Part shown: one piece after another, positions 1 to 10,442 of the stretch
How the letters are laid out: each line of letters begins with the position of its first letter
Position numbering within the stretch: the stretch's first letter is position 1
Assembly: GCA_028721415.1 (NCBI GenBank)
Contig: JAQYIU010000087.1
Location: 1 to 64,000 of the forward strand
DNA: 64,000 nt
Reading direction: 5' to 3'
Source: Lachnospiraceae bacterium
GTDB lineage: Bacteria; Bacillota; Clostridia; Lachnospirales; Lachnospiraceae
Translations under genes and position numbers: made by a program
Notes under the pieces: model-generated
What the model saw: only the letters and a program-made list of their open reading frames with translations
What the model was told of the DNA's origin: nothing
Database searches by the model: none

Positions 1-62
1 ATTCGAACCTGCGGCCTCTTGATCCCAAATCAAGCGCTCTAGCCAAGCTGAGCCACACCCCG
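1..62 (-). tRNA. tRNA-Pro (anticodon TGG), 3' end truncated by window edge
   Basis: Reverse complement CGGGGTGTGGCTCAGCTTGG...CTTGA-TTTGGGA-TCAAG...GGTTCGAAT; anticodon loop TTTGGGA gives TGG; D, anticodon and T-loop motifs present. Confidence 0.93.
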
Positions 63-100
63 ACGTTTTCTCATCAGCACTCTCTCGCGCTGACTATTGC

Positions 101-129
101 ATTATATAACACCTTTATTTAAATGTCAA
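101..129 (-). promoter_or_regulatory. Sigma-70 promoter of tRNA-Pro: TTGACA-N17-TATAAT
   Basis: Reverse complement TTGACA (124-129), 17-nt spacer, TATAAT (101-106), about 38 nt upstream of the tRNA 5' end. Confidence 0.85.
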
Positions 130-336
130 CATCTTTTTTTATTTTTTTGTAATTTTTTAATTATATATTTTTTTTGTACAATTGCAACAAATTCAGACGT
201 CTTCCTCTCAGCGCAAGAATCCCCTTTCCTCCAATGATTGGAGCATCAGGGATGAAAAACAATTTTTTAGTTGTGGGGTAATATTTTCCCTCTGAGATGC
301 TCCTCCGGCAGATGGAAGAGCCGACATAGGAAAATA

Positions 337-369
337 GCGAGAGCTGCGCTTGATTACACCAGCTCCCGC
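337..369 (-). terminator. Hairpin with 10-bp stem (GCGGGAGCTG/CAGCTCTCGC) followed by TATTTT, probable terminator of the 384-674 gene
   Basis: Inverted repeat read directly, immediately downstream of stop codon. Confidence 0.5.
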
Positions 370-383
370 TTCTCTTTTACAGT

Positions 384-674
384 TTATTCTTCGGCCTCAG
401 CAGCTTTTTCTTCTGTTCCTTTTTCTTCTGCCGGTTCCTCTTCTTCATCATCAAAGAAATCGTCATCAAAATCGTCATCAAAGTCTTCATCTACGTCATC
501 TAAATAATCCGGAGATAAATATTTGTATACTAATGCCGCAATTCCTGCAACTGCCGCAACTGCTCCGATGATTGCAAGAAGCCATAACACTTTTCTTGAT
601 TCTTCATCCTCTTTGCGATTATTCAAAAGATTAGACAGTTTTGCAACTCCGATTAATTCATCAATATTTTTCAT
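384..674 (-). CDS. Small single-TM protein with Asp/Glu-rich C-terminal tail, hypothetical
   Basis: ORF with one hydrophobic segment and acidic low-complexity tail. Confidence 0.75.
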   Translation of the reverse strand: MKNIDELIGVAKLSNLLNNRKEDEESRKVLWLLAIIGAVAAVAGIAALVYKYLSPDYLDDVDEDFDDDFDDDFFDDEEEEPAEEKGTEEKAAEAEE

Positions 675-806
675 GGCAACATTCCTCCTTACCTTTTTTT
701 ATAGTATATCACGAGTAGTACTTCTTTACCAATAAAATTTCAAATAGATTTCTGATTTTATTTTTGTCAAACCACTTTCATTTCAGGAACATCCTGTTTG
801 TAGTGA

Positions 807-3020
807 TTACAGTTTTTTCAATTTTGCAAAAGACGCAAACATTTTTTTTCGGCCCACTCTGTCAAAATCTACTGCCACTTCAAAATCTCTGCCTCCCTGC
901 ACAATTTCACAAACAGTTCCGGCTCCAAATTTAATATGTTTTACTCTATCCCCAACTTCATAATCCAGACTGGTGACAGGTTTTACTTTAAATTGATCCA
1001 ACTGATACGGCTTTTCCTTCAGGATTTTTCGATCGGACCTGGCAAAAATCTCTCTCTCTTCTTTTTTCTTATTGAACTGCGATCCATTTGAAATGTCAAT
1101 ATATGCATCAGGAATCTCATCAATAAACCTGGATACACGATTATACTGACTCTGCCCATGCACCATACGTCGTCTTGCTGCACTTAAATATAATCTTTCT
1201 TTTGCCCTTGTAATACCAACATAACAAAGTCGTCTTTCCTCTTCCAGCTCCATCTCGTCACCGGACATCATGGCTCCGTATCCCGGAAAAACTCCTTCTT
1301 CCATCCCGCCAAGAAACACATTGGCAAATTCCAGACCTTTGGCATTATGCAGGGTCATCAGCAGGACTTTGTTGCTATCTGATTCCAGATTATCAATTCC
1401 AGCATTCAGGGTATACATATCCTTTTCTGCAAGGAAATCTGTCAGATTCGGTTCTTCCTGATTCTCTTCATAATAAATAATATCATTAAAAAGTTCATCG
1501 ATATCTTCCAGACGGCTTCTAGCCTCATCCGTTCCTTCTTTTTCAAGATCGATTTTATACCCCGTCACATCGATAATATAGGAAAGCAATTCACTGATGT
1601 CATTGTCCATGGCATACTCCCGGAAATCCCGGATCATATCACCAAATTGTTTGATTTTGGATGCGGAACGTCCAAGTTCCGGTATTCTGTCTGCCTGAAA
1701 AACTGCTTCCAGAAAACTTATCTGATGAATAATTGCATAGGTCTGAATCCGGTCTACCGATGTCTGCCCGATTCCCCTTTTTGGTACGTTGATGATTCGT
1801 TTCACAGAAATGTCATCCATTCCACTGTCAACAACTTTCAGATAGCTCATCAGATCCTTAATTTCTTTTCGGTCATAGAAACTGATACCACGAACAATGG
1901 CATACGGAATCCCTCTCTGTTTTAATTTTTCTTCAAAAATACGGGACTGTGCATTCGTTCGATACAAAATCGCCATATCTTCATAAGGAATCCCTCGCAT
2001 GTTCAGAAAATTAATTCGTGAAACCACACCTTCCGCTTCTTCATATTCGGTATCATACTGATTAAAATGTACCAGCTCCCCCTGAACATTTTCTGTCCAA
2101 AGTTTTTTATATTTTCTTCCTTTATTATTTACAATCACTCCATTGGCAGCATCCAGAATATTTTTTGTCGACCGGTAATTCTGCTCCAGGCGAATCACTC
2201 TTGCATCCGGAAATATTTTTTCAAAATTGAGAATATTATAAATATTTGCTCCACGGAATTTATAAATGGACTGATCATCATCTCCCACCACGCAGAGATT
2301 GCGATATTTTCGTGCCAGAAGGCTGACAAAAAGGAATTGTACCGTGTTGGTATCCTGATATTCATCCACCATAATATAACGGAATCGATCCTGATAGTAT
2401 TCCAGAATATCCGGATTGGTCTGGAACAATTCGACTGTTTTAACCAGAAGATCATCAAAATCCAGAGCATTATTATCCCGAAGACGTTTCTGATATTGTT
2501 CATAAATCTCACTGATTTTTTGTCTGCGATAATCATCCGCATTTTCATTTCTATAATCCAGTGGGGATTTACACTCGTCTTTTGCTGCTGAAATTTCTGA
2601 CAGAACTGATTTTTCCGAAAATTGTTTCGTGTCAATCTTCATGGATTTCATCACTTCTTTCATCAGTGATTTCTGATCATTAGCATCATAAATCGTAAAG
2701 TTCCGATCATATCCAATCAAATCAATATGTCTCCGCAGAATACGACTGCAGGTTGCATGAAATGTACTGATCCATAAGTCCTCCGATCCGACACCAACCA
2801 GATTGCAGGCTCTCTCTCTCATCTCTTCTGCGGCTTTGTTTGTAAATGTAATGGCAAGAATATTCCATGGATTCACACCCACTTCTTCAATTAAATACGC
2901 GATTCGATGCGTCAGGGAACGAGTCTTTCCGGTTCCCGCTCCTGCCAACATTAAAAGAGGGCCTTCTGTACATAAGACAGCTTCCCTCTGTTCATTATTT
3001 AGCGAATCATAAATACTCAT
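807..3020 (-). CDS. pcrA: ATP-dependent DNA helicase UvrD/PcrA (start at MSIYDSLNNEQREAV)
   Basis: Walker A AGAGTGKT, DEYQDTN, GDDDQSIYKFRGA, QNYRST, VGITRAKERL superfamily 1 motifs. Confidence 0.96.
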   Translation of the reverse strand: MSIYDSLNNEQREAVLCTEGPLLMLAGAGTGKTRSLTHRIAYLIEEVGVNPWNILAITFTNKAAEEMRERACNLVGVGSEDLWISTFHATCSRILRRHIDLIGYDRNFTIYDANDQKSLMKEVMKSMKIDTKQFSEKSVLSEISAAKDECKSPLDYRNENADDYRRQKISEIYEQYQKRLRDNNALDFDDLLVKTVELFQTNPDILEYYQDRFRYIMVDEYQDTNTVQFLFVSLLARKYRNLCVVGDDDQSIYKFRGANIYNILNFEKIFPDARVIRLEQNYRSTKNILDAANGVIVNNKGRKYKKLWTENVQGELVHFNQYDTEYEEAEGVVSRINFLNMRGIPYEDMAILYRTNAQSRIFEEKLKQRGIPYAIVRGISFYDRKEIKDLMSYLKVVDSGMDDISVKRIINVPKRGIGQTSVDRIQTYAIIHQISFLEAVFQADRIPELGRSASKIKQFGDMIRDFREYAMDNDISELLSYIIDVTGYKIDLEKEGTDEARSRLEDIDELFNDIIYYEENQEEPNLTDFLAEKDMYTLNAGIDNLESDSNKVLLMTLHNAKGLEFANVFLGGMEEGVFPGYGAMMSGDEMELEEERRLCYVGITRAKERLYLSAARRRMVHGQSQYNRVSRFIDEIPDAYIDISNGSQFNKKKEEREIFARSDRKILKEKPYQLDQFKVKPVTSLDYEVGDRVKHIKFGAGTVCEIVQGGRDFEVAVDFDRVGRKKMFASFAKLKKL

Positions 3021-3286
3021 ATCACTCTTCCTGTCTTCCCTTTCTCTCTGACAATCGTCAGAACATACTGTGATTTCTCCCGGCAAAACCCGAACATAAA
3101 TTCGGTTATTTTTCTCATAATGTTTTATTATACAATACATCCCCCTCCTTGTCACCCATTTTCCCTGACTATCAGGAAAACTATAAAATGTACGATGATA
3201 AACTTTTCTAACATTTTTCCTTGTCATCTAGTAATAAAAACAATATAATATAGATATTATGAACCGATAAATGTGGAGGTGCAATT

Positions 3287-3913
3287 TTGAGTAAAGACAC
3301 AACAGAATGGATTCATTCCATGCTTCAGACAATTTCCATTCCTTCCGAAGATATTCCAAATATTGAATTATATATGGATCAGATTACTACTTTCATGGAT
3401 ACAAGGCTGGCAGAATCAAAACGTTATCCAGATGATAAAATCATCACCAAAACAATGGTGAATAACTATACTAAAAACCATCTGCTGCCCCCATCTGTGA
3501 AGAAAAAATATTCCAGAGAGCATATTTTTCTTCTGATCATGATTTATCATTTAAAAAATATGTTGTCTATTTCTGATATTCAAAGTTTGTTGGAACCGCT
3601 GTCCGAACATTATTTTCCTGAAAATAAGGAAAGTGGATTATCACTTAAAGATATATACGATAAGATTCTATCTCAAACGGAATCGAAACACGCTTTGATT
3701 GAAGAAGAGATACAAAAAGATTACGAAAACTCACGGGATTCTTTTACCGATTTTCCTCTTTCTGCATCGGAGGCAGAGTATCTGGATGATTTCTCTTTTA
3801 TTTATGGATTATGTTACGATATTTATGTAAGAAAACAAATGATTGAGAGAATCATTGACTATCATCGGGACCATAAGGCTCCTGCCAATGATAAAAAATC
3901 GAAAAAGAAATAA
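3287..3913 (+). CDS. DUF1836 domain protein (TTG start, GGAGG upstream)
   Basis: YPDDKIITKTMVNNYTKNHLLPPSVKKKYSREHIFLLIMIYHLK pattern of DUF1836. Confidence 0.8.
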   Translation: MSKDTTEWIHSMLQTISIPSEDIPNIELYMDQITTFMDTRLAESKRYPDDKIITKTMVNNYTKNHLLPPSVKKKYSREHIFLLIMIYHLKNMLSISDIQSLLEPLSEHYFPENKESGLSLKDIYDKILSQTESKHALIEEEIQKDYENSRDSFTDFPLSASEAEYLDDFSFIYGLCYDIYVRKQMIERIIDYHRDHKAPANDKKSKKK

Positions 3914-3940
3914 GCCGGCTGCAAAACACAGTCGGCCTTT
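3914..3940 (+). terminator. Intrinsic terminator hairpin GCCGGCTG...CAGTCGGC + CCTTTT
   Basis: Inverted repeat and T-run right after the DUF1836 stop. Confidence 0.75.
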
Positions 3941-3960
3941 TCATAGCATCATCGAGGCGC

Positions 3961-4281
3961 TTATTTCACTGATAAATCAGTGGAAGAGTTCCTTTTTGAT
4001 TTTAATCGGTCGATAACCAGATCATAGCCATCCGTCCCATAATTTAGACAGCGATTCACGCGACTGATGGTCGCCGTGGAAGCTCCTGTCGCTTCCGCCA
4101 CCTCATTATACGTCCGATGTTCTTTGAGCATATTTGCCACTTCGAATCTCTGTCCCAGAGATACCAGTTCATTTACGGTACATAGATCTTCAAAAAAGGC
4201 ATAGCACTCTTCTACGGATTCCAGACACATAATTCCTTCCAGCAGCCTTTTGATTTCTGGTGTATGTACATTTTTTCCCAT
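3961..4281 (-). CDS. YerC/YecD family TrpR-related protein
   Basis: NELVSLGQRFEVANMLKEHRTYNEVAEATGASTATISRVNRCLNYG. Confidence 0.9.
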   Translation of the reverse strand: MGKNVHTPEIKRLLEGIMCLESVEECYAFFEDLCTVNELVSLGQRFEVANMLKEHRTYNEVAEATGASTATISRVNRCLNYGTDGYDLVIDRLKSKRNSSTDLSVK

Positions 4282-4347
4282 ATATAACTCTCCCTCTTTC
4301 TATTATTTTCACTAAAACATATGATAAAGATACACTCTTCTTATCCT

Positions 4348-5070
4348 TTATAAAATGTTCTTTTGATTAATGTATTCTTTAAATACCGCAACAGAACGAT
4401 TCACAATCAGTTCTTCCGGAAAATTCACTTCTTTTATCACCTGACTGGAAAAATCTCTTCGTCCTACATCTGCAAATACATGAGAATCACTGTTCATAAC
4501 CACCGGCTGTTCATATTCTTTACAAAGTTCAAGCATCTTTATAATATTATCATGGGTATTTTTTCTGGCTCCCATAGGATTGAGAGAATTATTGTTGACC
4601 TCCAGTAAAGTGTTGGTCTCTTTTGCCGCTTCCACGATTGGTTCATACTCCAGCGGATATATGCCGTCATCCGGATGTCCGATGATATCAACCATCGGAT
4701 TATGAATCGCTCCAAGAATCGCATTAGTATTTTCTTTTTTGGTTCCCGGCAAAATACACAGACTGTGAAGACTGGCAATCTTCAGATCCAATTGTCTTAA
4801 CGAATGCATATCCAGATCCACATGTCCGTCATAATCCAGAATATTTAATTCCACTCCAAGCATCAGTTCCACACCGCACATAGTTCTTGGAACCACCTTA
4901 AGATTATGAAAATAAATATTATTACAGCTTCCAGGCATCATCGGTGCATGTTCTGTGATTCCCAGCAGTTTCAGTCCCTTATCAAAAGCGGCTTTTGCCA
5001 TCTCCATCATAGAGTTATAGGCATGACCACTGGCAATCGTATGCGTATGCACATCAAGTAAATATTCCAT
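4348..5070 (-). CDS. PHP-domain phosphatase/hydrolase (YcdX-like)
   Basis: DVHTHTIASGHAYNS, ITEHAP, NSDSHV metal-binding motifs. Confidence 0.9.
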   Translation of the reverse strand: MEYLLDVHTHTIASGHAYNSMMEMAKAAFDKGLKLLGITEHAPMMPGSCNNIYFHNLKVVPRTMCGVELMLGVELNILDYDGHVDLDMHSLRQLDLKIASLHSLCILPGTKKENTNAILGAIHNPMVDIIGHPDDGIYPLEYEPIVEAAKETNTLLEVNNNSLNPMGARKNTHDNIIKMLELCKEYEQPVVMNSDSHVFADVGRRDFSSQVIKEVNFPEELIVNRSVAVFKEYINQKNIL

Positions 5071-5247
5071 CTATATTCCTTCTTTCTTTATTCTGTTAAA
5101 ATTTATCGTATGGTATATTATGATATCATTTGTTTATCACTGTAACACAATATAACTTTAATAGTATATCATAAATATGTTTTATTTTACAGTTCCTTTC
5201 AAAAAAAGATATATTGGTCTTTTTCTCCCTGATTTTTCTGATCAATC

Positions 5248-6195
5248 TCAGGACAGTTCCCGAAACGTTTTTTCAAGTGTTTCACAGGACAGATGCAATC
5301 TCTGCTTTTCTTCCGCCCCCAGATTTAATTCAATGATTCTTCCAATCCCACGTCGATTTACCACACATGGAATTCCGATAAAAACCTCTTTTTCTCCGTA
5401 TTCTCCCTGTAGAAGAGCAGATACGGTAATCACACTGTGTTCATTTCCAAAGATTGCTTTCGTAATTCGGGCCATGGCCATACCGATGCCATAATACGTT
5501 GCTTTCTTCGCTTCAATAATCCGATAAGCAGCCATTCTGACTTCTTCTTCTACTTCCAGAAGTTCCTGAAAATGACACCCTTCGGTTTCACTGCAGAGAT
5601 CAAAAATCAGTTTAGTTGACATCATCGCCTGACTCCATGGAACGAATTCACTGTCTCCATGTTCTCCCATCACATAAGCATGCATATTCCGGGGATCAAT
5701 CTGAAATTTTTCTCCAAGCAGATAACGAAGTCTGGCTGTATCCAGAGCAGTTCCGGTACCAATCACACGCTCCGGTGGGAATCCACTGATTTCATATACA
5801 ATTTTTGCCATGATATCTACCGGATTTGTGGCAACCAGAAAAATTCCCTGAAAACCATTTTCCAAAATTGGCGTCAAAATTGACTGAAATATTTTCCGGT
5901 TTTCTTTCAATAATTCCAGACGTGTCTGTCCTTCTTTCTGAGGGAGTCCTGCGGTAAGTACCACCAAATCTGCATCTTTACAGTCTGCATACTTTCCGGC
6001 ATAGATTTCCATATTTCCTCCACTGAAAGCAACTCCATGGTTCAAATCCATGGCTTCTCCTTCTGCTTTTTTCTGATTAATATCAATAAGCACCAGCTCA
6101 TCGCATAAATTTTGATTGAGGAGAGCAAAGGCATAACTCATTCCAACCATTCCTGTCCCCACTAACACTATTTTTCTTCGATCTGTTCCTTGCAT
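5248..6195 (-). CDS. ldh: L-lactate dehydrogenase
   Basis: VGTGMVGMSYAFAL, GTGTALDTARLRYLL, GEHGDSEFVPWS. Confidence 0.94.
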   Translation of the reverse strand: MQGTDRRKIVLVGTGMVGMSYAFALLNQNLCDELVLIDINQKKAEGEAMDLNHGVAFSGGNMEIYAGKYADCKDADLVVLTAGLPQKEGQTRLELLKENRKIFQSILTPILENGFQGIFLVATNPVDIMAKIVYEISGFPPERVIGTGTALDTARLRYLLGEKFQIDPRNMHAYVMGEHGDSEFVPWSQAMMSTKLIFDLCSETEGCHFQELLEVEEEVRMAAYRIIEAKKATYYGIGMAMARITKAIFGNEHSVITVSALLQGEYGEKEVFIGIPCVVNRRGIGRIIELNLGAEEKQRLHLSCETLEKTFRELS

Positions 6196-6269
6196 GAAAT
6201 GAACCTCCTTTTACAGAGGTATTATCTGTTTTTCTCAACATTTTATGCATTTTTAATGACATAATATAA

Positions 6270-6325
6270 AAAGAGTCAGAGAATGTGTTATCCTCTTTCA
6301 AGGTCACACTCTCTGACTTACTATT
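6270..6325 (-). terminator. Intrinsic terminator of the radical SAM/pdxK transcript
   Basis: GTCAGAGAGTGTG...CACATTCTCTGAC stem then CTTTTTAT on the minus strand. Confidence 0.75.
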
Positions 6326-6381
6326 GTCTTATAATCGGATATTATAGTGATATATCATAGAACAGATTTGTTCTCATCACA

Positions 6382-7050
6382 TTAATTGGCCTCATAAGGA
6401 CGTACCCGCAGGAAGAGTCCGTTATCATCACAGACTTTCTGACAGGCAGCTACTTCCTCTTCTCCGATAATATCTACCACTGTCATGACCACATTCGGTA
6501 CGTATTTCTGACAGTCTTTTGCAAAGGCAAGCATCGCATCATAGGATCTTAAACCAAAACGATTGCGGGTCACATCCAGATATTTCTGGGCATCGGAAGA
6601 GTTAAGACTTATGGAAACGGTATCCACGAGTCCCTCAAATTTAACTGCCGTTGATTCCTCAAACACCAGATCAGATAATCCGTTGGTATTAACACGAATC
6701 GGAATCTGTGGATGTTTCTCTTTCAACCATGCTGCAATCGACGTGAGGTCATCAAATCGCATGGTCGGCTCACCAAATCCACAGAAAATAATCTCTGCAA
6801 CACCGGACCAATCGTATCTCATAAATTCATTTTCTACCTCTTCCACCGTCGGTTCCTCTTTTAGCCAAAGGCTGTTATGTTCATTAAATTCCTTTAAACT
6901 TCTCAGACAAAAAGTACAGGAACAGGAACAACGATTGGTCAGATTAATATATATTTTATTCGGGAAACCATTCTCTCCCAGATCGGATAAGTCCTTTTTA
7001 AAATCTTCTAAATTATAATACACACCATTTTTTACTGTATATAAGATCAT
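6382..7050 (-). CDS. Radical SAM protein, TatD-associated type
   Basis: CSCSCTFC (C-x3-C-x2-C) cluster motif, FCGFGEPTMR. Confidence 0.85.
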   Translation of the reverse strand: MILYTVKNGVYYNLEDFKKDLSDLGENGFPNKIYINLTNRCSCSCTFCLRSLKEFNEHNSLWLKEEPTVEEVENEFMRYDWSGVAEIIFCGFGEPTMRFDDLTSIAAWLKEKHPQIPIRVNTNGLSDLVFEESTAVKFEGLVDTVSISLNSSDAQKYLDVTRNRFGLRSYDAMLAFAKDCQKYVPNVVMTVVDIIGEEEVAACQKVCDDNGLFLRVRPYEAN

Positions 7051-7052
7051 AT

Positions 7053-7886
7053 CTATAACTCCTTTAAATATTCTTCAAAACAGATACCATAATTCCATGG
7101 TAAATCCTGCCTTACCGTATATGCAATGGCTTTATCAAGAAATTCAATGGCTCTTCGAACCGCTTTTTCAAAATCATCTCCCTGGATAAGAGCTCCTGTC
7201 ACGATAGACGAGAACACATCTCCCGTTCCGGACCGGTCTCCTCCAATCTTTCTTGTTGCAATCAGTTTTGAAATACGATTCTTTTCATATACATAATTGA
7301 AAATCTTATCCCCCTGTTGCAGACCGGTGATTACGATCTTATCCGGCCCTTTTTCTGAAAGAGCTTCAGAAATCTCCTGCAGAGAAGGCTCGGAAAAATC
7401 CACCCTATGATAATCCAGATCAAGAATCCGGCAGGCCTCTGTCAGATTCGGAGTAAGTACATTCGCATAAGGAACCAGTCTTTTCATCTCCTGACATAGT
7501 TCATCGGTATAAGAAGAATACAACTTTCCATAGTCTCCCATCACCGGATCAACCACGACCAGTGTATCTTCTTTTTTAAATCGTTCAAAAAAATCAACCA
7601 CCAGATCAATCTGTTCTTTGGATCCAATAAATCCGGTACTGATTCCATCAAAGTGAATTCCTGTTTCCTCCCAGCTTTGGATATACCTCTCCATGTAAGG
7701 GGTAAAATCCTGAAGAAAATAATTCGGAAATCCCGTATGAACAGAAAGGATTGCTGTCGGAACAACGCAACACTGTATTTTCATTGCGGAAATAATCGGC
7801 TGTGCCACTGCCGCAGAACATCTTCCAAAGCCGGTCACATCATTGATTACCGCCACACGTTTTTGTCTTTTCATAAAAATCTCCAT
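7053..7886 (-). CDS. pdxK: Pyridoxamine/pyridoxal kinase
   Basis: INDVTGFGRCSAAVAQPIISAM, DPVMGDYGKLY, GGDRSGTGDVFSS. Confidence 0.88.
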   Translation of the reverse strand: MEIFMKRQKRVAVINDVTGFGRCSAAVAQPIISAMKIQCCVVPTAILSVHTGFPNYFLQDFTPYMERYIQSWEETGIHFDGISTGFIGSKEQIDLVVDFFERFKKEDTLVVVDPVMGDYGKLYSSYTDELCQEMKRLVPYANVLTPNLTEACRILDLDYHRVDFSEPSLQEISEALSEKGPDKIVITGLQQGDKIFNYVYEKNRISKLIATRKIGGDRSGTGDVFSSIVTGALIQGDDFEKAVRRAIEFLDKAIAYTVRQDLPWNYGICFEEYLKEL

Positions 7887-7987
7887 TCCATCAAAAAATT
7901 AACGAAGCTATCATACCACAAACCTGTTTTTTCGGATATGACCAATCTAATTTATTTTCTGATGCCACGTATTATTATCCTACATTT

Positions 7988-8482
7988 TTATAAAGAATAA
8001 AAATGTGGTTTTATTTCCCCATCTTCACAAAATTCCAGAACCAGAAAGGTCGGACAAGGTGGATTCTGCCTTGGCAACGCGATGCTTCCCGGATTAAAGA
8101 CTGTTACTCCTTCTTCCTCATAAATATGATAGGCCGGACAATGGGTATGTCCGTAAAAAACAATATCTGCTCCCATCTCCTGGGCATGTTCTACCAGCTC
8201 ATCTTCTCCCCAGTTTACCCCACAATGATGTCCATGGGTCACGAGACAGACATGTCCCTCAAACTCAAAAAGATCTTCCCTGTCGGCGGTAAAATCATAA
8301 TCACAGTTTCCTTCCGCCAGATATACCGGACAATCCACCAGTCCACGCACCTCATCCGCAGCAAATTCAGAATCCCCACAATGAACCATCACATCGAACT
8401 GTCCCTTAAATTCTTCCAGGACTATATTTAAATTTGAAATATTTCCATGATTATCACTGATGACCAATATATTTTTTGCCAT
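7988..8482 (-). CDS. YfcE/MJ0936-family metallophosphoesterase (start at MAKNILVISDNHG)
   Basis: SDNHGN, HCGDSE, GNCDY, THGHH, GHTH metallophosphoesterase motifs. Confidence 0.9.
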   Translation of the reverse strand: MAKNILVISDNHGNISNLNIVLEEFKGQFDVMVHCGDSEFAADEVRGLVDCPVYLAEGNCDYDFTADREDLFEFEGHVCLVTHGHHCGVNWGEDELVEHAQEMGADIVFYGHTHCPAYHIYEEEGVTVFNPGSIALPRQNPPCPTFLVLEFCEDGEIKPHFYSL

Positions 8483-8657
8483 TTTCCATCGGCTTCCTTT
8501 CTTTTTCATTTTTCTCTCATTTATACTGAATCTATTGGAAAACCTATCAGGCCTCCAACAATTCAGGCCATATTTCTCTATATTATATCTGATTATACTT
8601 GATTTCAACAAAAAAAGAAACTATACTATTAAAAACACACATTTTTGGGAGGATATT

Positions 8658-9440
8658 ATGACACAAGTAGCAGATCCCATCGCCGTTTTTGACTCCGGCA
8701 TGGGAGGTATCAGCGTACTGAAGGAAATGGTTGGCCTGATGCCAAATGAAGATTTCATTTATTATGGTGACTCAAAACACGCTCCTTATGGTACAAAAAC
8801 CCTGGAGGAAGTAAGAAAACTTACCATTGAACATATCAGTGATTTAATTGAACATAATCATGCGAAAGCCATTGCAGTTGCCTGCAACACCGCCACCAGC
8901 GCTGCGGTACGTATTTTGCGGGAAATGTATCCTGCAGTTCCCTTAGTCGGCGTGGAACCAGCCATCAAACCGGCAGTTATGGCATGTGAGAATCCAAAGA
9001 TTCTGGTCATGGCAACACCTATGACCCTTCATGAAGATAAATTCCATCAATTAGAAGCCCTCTACATCAATCAGGCAGATATTTATCCCGTTCCCTGTCC
9101 GGGTCTTATGGAATTTGTTGAACAGGGAATCCTTGACGGCGATCAGCTGGACAACTTCTTAAAAGGAAAAATAGAGCCTTATCTGGACAAGGGTATTACA
9201 GGAATCGTCCTTGGCTGCACTCATTATCCTTTCGTTCGAAAAAGAATCGAAGCCATCGCAGGGCCTTCCATTGAAGTATTTGACGGAAGCCTCGGAACTG
9301 CAAGAGAGCTTCTTCGCAGACTTACCGTCGCCGGACTTAACCGGAAAGATGACCATAAGGGACAGGTTACTTTTTTAAACAGTTCCGAAGATTTGTCCAA
9401 GATCCAACTTGCCCGCAACCTGTTTGAACGGGAAATCTAA
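8658..9440 (+). CDS. murI: Glutamate racemase (start at MTQVADPIAVFDSGMGG)
   Basis: AVFDSGMGGISVL, ACNTATSAA, GCTHYP; GGGAGG RBS. Confidence 0.95.
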   Translation: MTQVADPIAVFDSGMGGISVLKEMVGLMPNEDFIYYGDSKHAPYGTKTLEEVRKLTIEHISDLIEHNHAKAIAVACNTATSAAVRILREMYPAVPLVGVEPAIKPAVMACENPKILVMATPMTLHEDKFHQLEALYINQADIYPVPCPGLMEFVEQGILDGDQLDNFLKGKIEPYLDKGITGIVLGCTHYPFVRKRIEAIAGPSIEVFDGSLGTARELLRRLTVAGLNRKDDHKGQVTFLNSSEDLSKIQLARNLFEREI

Positions 9441-9467
9441 ACTCCCCCACTGAGATGATATTTAGAA

Positions 9468-9524
9468 TAAATCGCCTCGACCAATCCTCTGTACTTTGCA
9501 CCAGAGAATCATCGAGGCGATTAC
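9468..9524. terminator. Bidirectional terminator hairpin AATCGCCTCGA...TCGAGGCGATT between convergent murI and aldose epimerase
   Basis: 11-bp inverted repeat with T-run on the + side. Confidence 0.75.
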
Positions 9525-9557
9525 GTTTTTAATAATATTTGTTCAAACTATCTTTTT

Positions 9558-10442
9558 TCAGAACACAACAATCTCATAGGAGCGTTCCCATGTTTCTCCT
9601 TTTTTCAGAACATTGATTCCATTTTTCTCTGATATATCTTTATCAAATCCACGATTATCACAACGACCGCACCAAGGTTCCAGACATACATACGGAGCAC
9701 CCGGTTTGGACCAGATTCCAAAGTTAGGAAATCCATCACATTTGATTCCCACATATGGAGAACCATCCGGCATTGTGAGGGCAGCCCATCCAATCTGTGT
9801 ATCATCAAATACAAGGGCATCCTTGTCAAACATATCTTCCTCAATCTTAAACTTATGATCCGTCAGCTCCAGTTCATATCTCACATCCGTAATTGCCGTT
9901 CCACTTTCCGTATCCAGAAGAATATAAGTTAAAGTATCCTGATCATCGGCAAACTGAATATAATAATCGCCTAACTTTGTATCTGGGCGCACTGGCACAT
10001 TAAATGCCGGATGACCGCCAATGGTAAAATACATAGTATTCTCTCCCGCATTCTTTACCTTCCATCCAACAGTCAAATGCCCTTTATTGATACTGTGGGT
10101 AATCTCAAGCTCAAAATCAAAAGGATAAACCTTTTTGGTTTCTTCATTGGATCTAAGTTGATGAGTCACAGTTGTCTCATCGGCACTCACCACTACAAAC
10201 TCCATATCTCTGGCGAAACCATGCTGTCCAGCCGGATACGTCTGCCCCTGATACAGATATTTTTTATCATAATGCTGCCCGACATTCGGGAAAAGCACCG
10301 GCGCATGGCGGCTCCAGAATGCCGGGTCTGCCTGCCACATCACTTCTCTCTCATTCTCCTTATCATAAATGCCGATTAATTCCGCACCATGATTGGCAAT
10401 GGTTACCTTGATTTTTTCATTTTCCATTGTGTAAGTTCCCAT
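9558..10442 (-). CDS. Aldose 1-epimerase family protein (LacX-like)
   Basis: GGHPAFNVP, CLEPWCGRCD motifs. Confidence 0.85.
   Translation of the reverse strand: MGTYTMENEKIKVTIANHGAELIGIYDKENEREVMWQADPAFWSRHAPVLFPNVGQHYDKKYLYQGQTYPAGQHGFARDMEFVVVSADETTVTHQLRSNEETKKVYPFDFELEITHSINKGHLTVGWKVKNAGENTMYFTIGGHPAFNVPVRPDTKLGDYYIQFADDQDTLTYILLDTESGTAITDVRYELELTDHKFKIEEDMFDKDALVFDDTQIGWAALTMPDGSPYVGIKCDGFPNFGIWSKPGAPYVCLEPWCGRCDNRGFDKDISEKNGINVLKKGETWERSYEIVVF

Noticed and set aside
271-571. Two overlapping Ser/Leu-rich + strand ORFs at the left end
   Set aside because: Low-complexity antisense of the acidic-tail gene
2067-2591. 174-aa + strand ORF inside pcrA
   Set aside because: Antisense shadow of a strongly supported helicase gene, with no recognisable motif or RBS
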